Source: Sorghum bicolor (lineage: Eukaryota; Streptophyta; Magnoliopsida; Poales; Poaceae). From it: 64,000 bases of DNA. Positions 32,841-41,712 of this stretch are shown piece by piece (within the stretch, counting starts at the first letter, position 1; each line of letters opens with the position of its first letter). A program made the translations under genes and the position numbers. The notes beneath the pieces are model-generated. The model was not told the DNA's origin and made no database searches. It saw only the letters and a list, made by a program, of their open reading frames with translations. The stretch lies in the NCBI RefSeq assembly GCF_000003195.3, contig NC_012877.2, forward strand, positions 17,601,344-17,665,343. The letters run 5' to 3'.

Positions 32841-35800
32841 TGGATAGATTCGCCGATGATGGAAAATTAGGCCAGGGATTCACATCGGCCGATGATTTGG
32901 TAGAAGTAGATATAGGTAGTGGTGATAAGCCTAGGCCTACTTTTATTAGTGCTAAATTAGATCCTGAGAGTAAGCAACAATTGACTAGTTTGTTAAAGGA
33001 ATATAAAGATTGCTTTGCTTGGGATTATACCGAGATGCCTGGTTTAGACCGATCAATTGTTGAACATCGGTTACCCATCAAGTCTGGATTTCGGCCACAT
33101 CAGCAACCAGCCCGCCGATGTAATCCTAACATTCTACCTGATATTAAGGCCGAAATCACCAAACTTATTGAAGCTAAGTTTATTCGGCAGTGTCGGTATG
33201 CCGAGTGGATTTCCAATGTTGTTCCGGTTTACAAGAAGAACGGGAAGCTTCGGGTGTGCATTGATTTCAGGAATCTCAATAAAGCTACGCCGATGGATGG
33301 ATACCCAATGCCTGTCGCCGATCTACTGGTTGATGCTGCGGCTGGTCATCAGGTCATCAGCTTCATGGATGGTAATGCAGGTTACAATCAAATATTCATG
33401 GCGGAGGAGGATATTCCGAAAACCGCATTCAGGTGTCCTGGTCATGTTGGGCTATTGGAATGGATAGTCATGACTTTTGGGTTGAAGAATGCTGGTGCTA
33501 CTTATCAAAGGGCTATGAATTTTATATTTCATGAGTTCATCGGCAAGCTCGTGGAGATTTATATTGATGATGTGGTGGTTAAGTCTGGAGATTTCTCAAA
33601 GCATCTTGCCGATTTACAAAAAGTGTTAGAGTGCACAAGGAAGCATGGATTGAAGATGAATCCCAACAAGTGTGCATTTGGTGTATCGGCAGGGCAGTTT
33701 CTTGGTTTCATGGTACATCAGAGGGGTATTGAAATTAGTCGAAGATCTATTGATGCCATCAATAAAATAGTGGCCCCTACCAACAAAACCGAGCTTCAAT
33801 CCTTGATCGGCAAGGTAAATTTTATCAGGAGATTTATATCAAATTTGTCTGGTAGGATTCGTGCTTTCAGTCCTCTTCTTAAATTGAAAGCCGATCAAGA
33901 GTTTATTTGGGGAGAAGAACAGCAGTTGGCTCTGGATGAAATCAAGAAGTATCTAGTAAATCCTCCAGTTCTAGTTCCACCTCAACAAGGGAAGCCCTTC
34001 AGATTGTATTTATCTACCGATGGATCGGTTATCGGTTCAGCTTTAGTTCAAGAATTTGAAGGGAAAGAAAGGGTAATTTATTATTTGAGTAGGAGGTTGA
34101 TTGATGCTGAAACCAGGTATTCGGCCATTGAGAAACTATGCTTATGCCTATATTTTTCATGTATCAAGCTGAGACATTACCTGTTATCGGCCGAATGCAC
34201 TGTTGTTTGCAAAGATGACGTGGTCCGATACATGCTATCTATGCCGATTATGAGTGGTAGGATCGGTAAATGGATTTTAGCGCTGTCGGAGTTCGATTTG
34301 CGTTACGAATCGGCTAAGGCAGTCAAAGGGCAGATTATGGCCGATTTTGTGAGTCAGCATTGCGGTCTAGTGGAAACCTTGGAAATTGTACCCTGGACGC
34401 TCTTCTTTGATGGATCTACCTGTGACCGGGGGGCAGGAATCGACATTGTATTAGTTTCCCCTAAGGGGAGGAAGTATGAGTTTTCCTTGCCGATTGTTGC
34501 CACATCAACAAATAATCAGGCTGAGTATCAGGCTCTGATCAAGGGATTGGAGTTGTTAAGAGAAGTTCGTGCTGATGCTGTTGAAATATTCGGGGATTCT
34601 ATGTTGGTTATAAATCAATTGGCCGGAAGCTATGAATGCCGAAGTGAAGTTCTCATAACTTATTTCGAGAGAAGTATGCAACTGTTAAAGGAATTCAAGG
34701 ATTTCCGATTGGAGCATGTTCCCCGATTGCATAATGAAGACGCTAATCGGTTAGCTCAGCATGCCTCGGGATATCAGCCAATGATTAATGCGACATCGGC
34801 AGTCGGTGCCGGTGATTGGAGGAAAGAAATTATTGATTATCTAAAAGATCCATCCAAAAAAGTTGAAAGACGGGTTCGATTTCAAGCAACCAAGTATGTG
34901 CTCCTTGAAAATGAATTGTATTATCGAACTATCGACGGAATTCTTCTCCGATGCTTGGGTGATGATGAAGCTAGAAGTTTGATGGGGGAAATCCATGAAG
35001 GAGTGTGTGGAGCGCATCAGTCAGCTTTTAAGATGAAGTGGATGATTCGAAGGAATGGATATTTTTGGCCAACCATACTTGAAGATTGTTTTAAATATTT
35101 CAAGGGATGTCAAGGTTGTCAAAAGTTTGGTAATATCCAGAGAGCACCCGCATCGGCTATGAATCCTATAATAAAGCCTTGGCCATTCCGGGGATGGGCC
35201 ATCGATCTGATCGGCCAGATTTATCCACCATCTAGCAAAGGGCATAAGTTCATTCTAGTTGCCACTGACTATTTCACTAAGTGGGTTGAAGCTATTCCTT
35301 TGAAGAAAGTCACATCGGCCAATATGATTGATTTTGTGAAGGAGCATATTATTTACCGATTTGGGATTCCCCAAACGATTACTACCGATCAGGGCACCAT
35401 GTTCACATCGGGGGAGTTCGATGAATTCGCAATCGGTATGGGAATTAAAGTGTTGAATTCTTCTCCTTATTATGCTCAAGCCAATGGGCAGGCCGAAGCG
35501 TCTAACAAAGGAATTATCAAGCTTATTAAACGAAAGATTGAAGAAAATCCTAAGCGGTGGCATACATTATTAAATGAAGCATTGTGGTCTTATCGGATGG
35601 CTTGTCATGGATCGACCAAAGTATCACCCTATCAATTGGTGTATGGACATGATGCAGTGTTGCCTTGGGAAATTAAGGCTGGATCTAGGCGATTATCTTT
35701 TCAAGATCAATTAACTTCCGATGGTTATGCCACTTTGATGACCGATGAATTGGACGATCTAGCAGGGCATCGGTTAAAAGCTTTAATGAGTATAGAAGAA

Positions 35801-36073
35801 AATAAGAAGAGAGTTGCTAGATGGTATGATAAGAAAGTGAAGGCTAAAGAGTTTGCCGATGGGGATTTGGTATGGAAATTAATTTTACCAATTGGGACCA
35901 AAAGTTCGAAGTTTGGAAAGTGGTCTCCTAATTGGGAGGGTCCTTATCGGATAAGTCGATCGGCTCCTGGTAATGCCTACATTCTAGAAACCCTCGAAGG
36001 AATTGAATTTCCCAGAGCATTAAACGGCAAATATTTAAAGAAGTACTACCCCAGTATATGGGTCGATGCATAG
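32840..36073 (+). CDS. Pol polyprotein of element B: RT, two RNase H domains, integrase
   Basis: 1,077 codons in one frame. RT: CIDFRNLNKATPMDGYPMP, FMDGNAGYNQ (D177) and YIDD at 241-244. The first, gypsy-type RNase H carries LSTDGS (D394) and SAIEKL. A second RNase H of the archaeal/plant type follows with all four acidic residues visible: FFDGS D524, AEYQAL E562, GDSM D586, HNEDAN D634. Two RNase H domains are a known mark of the Tat lineage. Integrase has an HHCC finger (H719, H726, C757, C760) and a D,D-35-E core (D789, D850, E886). It has no protease of its own, which is in the upstream frame. The -1-shifted overlap (TAATG) suggests reinitiation or a shift links the two products. Confidence 0.93.
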   Translation: MDRFADDGKLGQGFTSADDLVEVDIGSGDKPRPTFISAKLDPESKQQLTSLLKEYKDCFAWDYTEMPGLDRSIVEHRLPIKSGFRPHQQPARRCNPNILPDIKAEITKLIEAKFIRQCRYAEWISNVVPVYKKNGKLRVCIDFRNLNKATPMDGYPMPVADLLVDAAAGHQVISFMDGNAGYNQIFMAEEDIPKTAFRCPGHVGLLEWIVMTFGLKNAGATYQRAMNFIFHEFIGKLVEIYIDDVVVKSGDFSKHLADLQKVLECTRKHGLKMNPNKCAFGVSAGQFLGFMVHQRGIEISRRSIDAINKIVAPTNKTELQSLIGKVNFIRRFISNLSGRIRAFSPLLKLKADQEFIWGEEQQLALDEIKKYLVNPPVLVPPQQGKPFRLYLSTDGSVIGSALVQEFEGKERVIYYLSRRLIDAETRYSAIEKLCLCLYFSCIKLRHYLLSAECTVVCKDDVVRYMLSMPIMSGRIGKWILALSEFDLRYESAKAVKGQIMADFVSQHCGLVETLEIVPWTLFFDGSTCDRGAGIDIVLVSPKGRKYEFSLPIVATSTNNQAEYQALIKGLELLREVRADAVEIFGDSMLVINQLAGSYECRSEVLITYFERSMQLLKEFKDFRLEHVPRLHNEDANRLAQHASGYQPMINATSAVGAGDWRKEIIDYLKDPSKKVERRVRFQATKYVLLENELYYRTIDGILLRCLGDDEARSLMGEIHEGVCGAHQSAFKMKWMIRRNGYFWPTILEDCFKYFKGCQGCQKFGNIQRAPASAMNPIIKPWPFRGWAIDLIGQIYPPSSKGHKFILVATDYFTKWVEAIPLKKVTSANMIDFVKEHIIYRFGIPQTITTDQGTMFTSGEFDEFAIGMGIKVLNSSPYYAQANGQAEASNKGIIKLIKRKIEENPKRWHTLLNEALWSYRMACHGSTKVSPYQLVYGHDAVLPWEIKAGSRRLSFQDQLTSDGYATLMTDELDDLAGHRLKALMSIEENKKRVARWYDKKVKAKEFADGDLVWKLILPIGTKSSKFGKWSPNWEGPYRISRSAPGNAYILETLEGIEFPRALNGKYLKKYYPSIWVDA

Positions 36074-36083
36074 AAGTTTAGGT

Positions 36084-36175
36084 ACCGATAACACTCCTAT
36101 CGGCTGGATCCAAATATGCTTGGGGACAAGACTTGGTGTTTCAAAAGTTTAGGTGCCGATAACAGTCCTATCGGC
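36084..36175. promoter_or_regulatory. Tandem hairpins between pol and the antisense gene (element B)
   Basis: 36,155-36,175 is GCCGATA-N7-TATCGGC with a perfect 7-bp stem. 36,084-36,104 is the same with one end base changed (ACCGATA). They lie in the 155-bp gap between the convergent 3' ends of pol (36,073) and the PMD gene (36,229). Confidence 0.55.
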
Positions 36176-36228
36176 TAGACTAAAAGCTGAGGAAGCAGGA
36201 AAGCGCAGATACAATGCCGATGGAAACT

Positions 36229-39200
36229 CTATGTGTTAAGCAGCGTCTGGATTTCCGATATAGCGCGTAGCCGAATTTGGTTGGCTGCTTCTATCTCCTT
36301 GATGTCATCATCGGCAGAACCTTCTATCGGCTTCAGCTTCTTCTTCAGTTGAAGTGCCTTGCGACCATGAGCATTTCGCTCGTGCTCAAGAAGCCTCATG
36401 GTCTCTGGCAATTGGCTCTCTTCCTGTTGGGCTTGGGACAGAGCGTTCTCTACTTCCTTGAGCTCCGCCAACAGGGATTCTTTTCTTGCCGATAGATCGG
36501 ATATCTTCTGCTTCAGCGCGTCTCCAGAAGATCTCAGGATACCGATGTTCTTGTGTTTCTCATCGGTCAAAAGCTTCTCTTTCCTCATTTCATCGGAGAG
36601 TTGAGTCTGAGCGGCTCTATCGGCAAGCCGCCGAGAAGCTCTTTGGTACTGCAGCTGGCGACTCTCCAGATGAGCCGCTTGGAACAGGATTTCTTCAACA
36701 TCGGCTGGGATTTGGCCTCTGAGAGTTCTGAACAGGGTCTTGGTAGGGTCGGAATCATCAACCAATTGCGCTGTGTCCTGGTGAAGGAGAGCTGACAATT
36801 CTTCCAGCCTGACCCTGATCTCTGCCGATGTGATGCCGACCGTCTGAGAAGAGCTTGCTTCTTCACCTTCTTCTTTAGAGAGATCGATGGCGCAGGAGAA
36901 CAGGCTATCGGGAGAATCTTGTTCCTAGGAGGGAAAGCAAAATTAGCTCATACTCAGAGAATCGGCAAATAGTGCTAACGGTAAACGGTGACTTACTTGC
37001 TTCAAGGCGATCTCTTGTCTTTGACTGAGAAGTGCTGACGGAGCTGCAGGCTGATCGGCCAAAGATGCCGATGGAGCTACAGGTTGATCGGCTGAGATTG
37101 CCGATGGAACGATATCAACTGAAAGAAGACAAAAGGAGTTATGAGACTAAATAAGAATAAGTTCATCGGTAGCGATATTGTTAAAGTATGTTACCTGGAG
37201 GAGGGACAACGGTTGTCTGAATTGGGAGAACTGCCGATGGTATAACTGGACCCACTGGGCCAGTTGTTTGTTCACCCATGTCAGCTGATGTATCTTCTGT
37301 TTGAGATCCTTCCTGTTGGGGTTCTTCTATCTGTGGTGCTTCCTGCATAGGTGGGGGGGATGGTGCTTGCTGTGGCTGGGCTTCTGGAGAAGAAGGAGAA
37401 TACTCCACCGGAATTGGAGATACCGGAGGAGGAGGGGGAGTTGCTACCTTCTGGCGCTTTGTTCCAGTCTTAGCACCCGTGGTGCCCTTTCTCTTGGGTT
37501 GGCTAGACTGGGGGGCATCGGTACTCTCACACCTGGCTTTCGCCGATGCGCGGTTTGCTGCAATAATGAACAAGAGTTTATAAGCATAAATATAGCCGAT
37601 ATAAAGATAGTCAGCATAAAGGAAAAGATTTGACAAATTGCCTTGAAAGCCCGCGCAAGAGTGGGAGCAGCAACCGTTGGTGATGTCTGGGTTCTTCTGG
37701 TGGTGACTTTCCTGAGGCGTACACCCCGATGCACGATGGAAGCTAGAGTGGGAGCATTGTGGCCGATTGAGGAAATCGGGCCTGATGGAAACAAGTCGAT
37801 CGGCCTGCCACTCCTGCTAACCAATGGAGGAATATTGTCAACCTGCAAAAGGAATACAAGGGTAAGCTGCCGATGGAGGTAATATTGAGAAAATGAAACG
37901 TTGGTTTGAGTTACTTACAGTGTCATCGGGAACTTCGTATTCGGAGTCAATCATGCCGCGGTATGAAAGTGCCGATCTGCAGAATAGATGCTCTTTCCAT
38001 TCTGCCCACCATAACTTGTATGCCTGAGTGATAAAAGCAGCCGGAACCCATTCTGACAGATCTACATCTATATCGGCGTTTGGTGGTAGTTGGGCTGCTC
38101 GAGTCCACTCAAGAAGGTTGTTGATAGTTTCTCTGGGTTTTATCACATCGGCATAAGGAAGTGCAATCGGCAACTGGCCGAAAGCTAACTGGCGAGCTAA
38201 TGCCGATGGATTGTAAAATTCGTAAGTTTGAGGGGAGGTTTTTGTGCTACCAAAGAAATTCACTGGAATGATTCTGGGAGTCACAATTGCCATCATCACC
38301 TCATTGTCCCTGTCGAGAGCTTCATCAAATGGATTGAAGGTCAGAGGGAGCATGCTATCTGGGTCATCATAAGCCAACCATGGTCGTTCGTCTCTGGTCA
38401 AACCCTCATACAGAGTCTGGAAGAATTGGCCGATCTGATCTGGATTACCCCCTGAACCAGGCAGAACTATGACAGCTTCGCCAAAGTTCAAGGGGGCGCG
38501 TGTTGCCGATTCCTCTTCACCCAATACATGGTTTTCAGCTATATCTCTTGGGAAACGCTGTGTGAACAGGTTGAAGTTGAGACGCTTGTGCAGATGCAGA
38601 TTGAGCCACATGTTGACAAACCACCAGGGGCCTCCCAAGTTGCCAGTGGATTGGCCGAGCAGAAGTTTCTGGGCTACTTGATGGAGAAGGTGGTAAGCAG
38701 CGCCAAGCAAGTATCGGCCGAGAGGGAATCGGCCACCGTTAGCCAGTCTTTCTGCTGTCGATAGGTAGACAGAAGTCGGTCCTGCCGATCGACCACAGAA
38801 TACAAACTTGTCCAGCCACATGTTCAGAAAGGTGGTTTGTTCCTTTATGGTGACAGATCCTTTCCCACGGTACTTCTGAATGTACCCCGACCAACCGCCG
38901 ATAGCGCGAGTCTCCACTTTGGCACTAGGGGCAGTATCAAAAAAGTGGGTGCTATCGGCAGAAGATATATCTAGACCAGTAAGCATGGCTACATCGGCAA
39001 GAGTAGGAGAAGCAGGGCCGTGGCCAAAGGCAAAAGCATTGAGGGTGTCTGACCCAAAGTAGGATGCAGCTATCAGCAGTGACTCGTTCCTATGCATATC
39101 GGCAATGGACAATCTAATGCATTGGGCTAGATTCCTTTCGCCCCACTGAACTTCATTAGAGTTGCTGACCCTCAAGAACCAGTCTTTCCACCCTACAGTT

Positions 39201-39524
39201 GGGCTGGGCCAAGAGCGGAAGGTGTCCTTCCACAGATCTAAGGAAAAATTTTCGGCTCTGAAGGGGACCCTGTTGGTTTCTGCGTTGATAAGGTCAGTTG
39301 GATCTGGGTCCCCTAGAGGGCCGAGGCATTGAAGGTGTGGTTGATCGGTGGGGATGACAATTTTGTTGGACAATTCCTAGTGATTTTGGGCGTAAAAAGA
39401 AATACAAAGAGGAAAGAAAAGGAAGATGTTCAGTAAAATGAATTGCGAGTGAACAGGGATATGAAGAAAAATACAGAAGACGGGGTGGAGATTTGACCTC
39501 AGGGACGACGAACCCGACGGCCAT
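36229..39524 (-). CDS. Antisense six-exon gene of element B with a plant mobile domain
   Basis: Predicted exons: 39,524-39,498 (MAVGFVVPE), 39,376-37,919, 37,842-37,642, 37,557-37,195, 37,118-36,997, 36,924-36,229. Splice sites are GAG|GTCAAA...CACTAG|GAA, ACT|GTAAGT...TTGCAG|GTT, AAG|GCAATT...TTGCAG|CAA (GC donor), CCAG|GTAACA...TTTCAG|TTG, CAA|GTAAGT...CCTAG|GAA. The joined product would be about 955 residues. Exon 2 holds a plant mobile domain (FGHGPASPTLADVAMLTGLD, FLNMWLDKFVFCG, FPLGRYLLGAAYHLL). The middle is proline-rich with basic, NLS-like PKRKGTTGAKTGTKRQK. Exon 6 is strongly coiled-coil (KQKISDLSARKESLLAELKE). PMD proteins act in plant gene silencing and developmental control; the role inside a retrotransposon is unknown. 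B has lost one base near 37,552 in exon 4 relative to A, so the annotated product is probably frameshifted after exon 3. Confidence 0.75.
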
Positions 39525-39672
39525 CTTGCTGCGAAGGAAGCGTGTGAAGGCGCCGGAGTTGGTGAAGAGGGGTACTTGTCGGAGACCTTAGGAGTTTTTG
39601 GTGGCGCCGCCGCTGGAAAAGTAAAGTTGGGTAGTAGAATGGTGTGATGGGGAAGGAGTACCCAAGAAGGAA

Positions 39673-39682
39673 CTATTTATAG
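39673..39682 (-). promoter_or_regulatory. TATA box of the antisense PMD gene (element B)
   Basis: The minus strand reads CTATAAATAG about 150 bp upstream of the ATG at 39,524, leaving a leader of roughly 120 nt. Identical in element A. The rest of 39,525-40,150 is non-coding and rich in GCCGAT/ATCGGC. Confidence 0.6.
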
Positions 39683-40150
39683 GACAAAAAGGGCAAGGGC
39701 AAATCCGACTTATCTCTTTGCCGCATCCGAGAAATCCGAGGGTACTCAGGTGGATATGGTAACTGTTCGCACGGTAATCCAGGGATTGTGCAGGTGATTT
39801 GACGGGAAGCGGTCATTATCTGAAGATATTTTACTGTGCGAGATCTCCTGGTCGGTCCATCGGCAATATTCTATAACGGTCATATTGCCGATGGGCGGAT
39901 AGAGGGGAAGTAACCGTTTGTGCGAATATCCTAGTCAGAACATCGGCAGATCTTTGTAACGGTATTGTTGCCGATGTACGACTGAGAAAAATGCCCGTTT
40001 AGGAAGTTGGGGATTTCGAGAAATCTGCGGAGGAATAGGATCAGAGTTGTTCAGATTGAGGTTGTCGGTTACCAGATTAGGAGCATTAATTGCTGGAAAA
40101 GGCATCATTACTGCAGAGAATTTCGGAGCATTAATAGTTTTATACTCCGA

Positions 40151-40164
40151 AACTGGGGGGCATG
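40151..40164 (+). other. Polypurine tract of element B
   Basis: AACTGGGGGGCATG directly before the 3' LTR at 40,165. Confidence 0.75.
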
Positions 40165-40860
40165 TGTTGACACCGTTTTTGGGCACGTGTCTAGGATGAC
40201 AGGATAAGGTGGCAGTACGATGTTTACAAAGTGGGTTGCCGATGAGGATGGTTGCCGATGAGGGAGAAGTTGAACGTGACTAAGTCCACAGGCAGTAATA
40301 TGGTGCCGATGGCTAGATAAGAAAGTCTGCCGATGACTATGGCAAAGGGTCAGCCGATGATGCAAAGAGGGAGTCCGGAAGCTGCCGGTCGTTATGTGGA
40401 GGAGTTTCGGTATGTCACGAGGGATAGTTTTGTTATTTCCTTAATTATTTGCATCGTTTTGTATACGGATTCCGTGTAATTTGGAATTCGAATTCTAATC
40501 GTGTCTGGTTGTAGCTCTTTGAGCAGGGTATAAATATAGACCCTAGGGCCTTGTAATAAAAAATCAATCAATGAATCAAACACACGTTTTTACTCATATT
40601 CCAGCATTTACTTTTCGACGACTTCGTCATACTTTTTCTTTTTGTTACGAGTTCTTAGGAATTCGTCGACTTAAGCTCGGCGTGTTCTCAAGTTCCGCGT
40701 GAGTACCTCTTAGCCGTGACATCCGGGCGCATCACTGTTGTCAGGACTAAAGTATTCGAGTTATCACCTTTGCCGATAGCAAGGTCAAATCGGCTGGCAC
40801 GCCTTAACATTTGAATCGGGTATTAGCCCTTTGTGTTTGCAGACCAGTTTTGCATCAACA
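40165..40860 (+). repeat. 3' LTR of element B
   Basis: 696 bp. About seven single-base differences from the 5' LTR and no indels by eye (about 1.0%). Confidence 0.9.
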
Positions 40861-41712
40861 ACAGTTATATCTAAACTTGAGAGAGAACTTCAAATTTTAA
40901 AATTTGGCAGAGCAACAATTCATCATATCCATGCTTGAGTTTTATTTAGATACAGATTAGCATAGCCACTTTATTTATTTATTAAACACACTAAGCAAAA
41001 GATATATATATATATAAGCATAAAATCTTTATTTGGTTTTCCATAGTTATATTTTAATATAGTACAAGTATAAAGATAGATAGATAGAAACACTTATCGG
41101 GATAAATGGGGGTGCTCTCCCCCAAGCTGAATTTTGACGTAATTTCTCTTGATGTAGCTAGCAGGTGGCAGAGGTGTATTTGAAAGTCAGCAGCATTCTG
41201 ACAGCGATTAGAATGTCCTCCGTCTGCTAGTCTTCTTGATTCTTAAATTCTGTGGAGCTCAAATAGACAACAAAGCTTGTGGAACTGATTAAGTGTTAGC
41301 ATAAATATCTAGCCTTTATCATGTTGAGACTCCTCAATAATTATTACTCCCTGTTTTTATATTTTCATTTTATAAAGCAGAAAAGAAATATTTATTTTAT
41401 TTTTATGCCACCACAGTGAATGTACTTATGGGTTTTATGCCACTCGTATACTCACATGGGGCTTTACTGTTTTTCACATTTTTATTTTCTTTTTAAGATA
41501 GAATGAACATGATTAACTAAGCAAACTATTTTAAATAATTGAAAGGAAAAGGATAACTACCAAGTTTACCTCTTGGCAAGGCGTTCGGTGCTTTTAAGTC
41601 CTCCGAACGGGACTCTCCGTTTTCTTCAATTGTCCTGGGATTCGTTGGGTGGCGGAGTCAGTACTTCCGGCAGCGCCTCCTCTTCATGTATAGTAATCTT
41701 CTCTTTCCATAC
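40861..41712 (-). other. E1 non-coding internal region, part next to gag-protease
   Basis: Lies downstream of gag-protease on the minus strand and continues at 28,449-27,047 beyond element B. No open frame with a recognisable domain. It contains a (TA)n run near 41,001-41,017 and a polypurine-like AGCTTGGGGGAGAGCACCCCC on the minus strand at about 41,111-41,131, matching tracts in F and D at the same relative place. 40,861-40,865 is the right ACAGT duplication of B. Confidence 0.6.

Larger units (their letters stand above)
28445..40865 (+). mobile_element. Element B: Tat-lineage Ty3/gypsy copy, structurally intact
   Basis: 12,411 bp between ACAGT duplications (28,445-28,449 and 40,861-40,865). 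LTRs are 28,450-29,145 and 40,165-40,860 (696 bp each, about seven differences by eye). It has PBS, open gag-protease, open pol, conserved hairpins, the antisense PMD gene and a PPT. It is the only copy in the window with both sense frames open, so it may encode all enzymes needed for its own movement. It sits in the non-coding part of E1. Confidence 0.93.
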
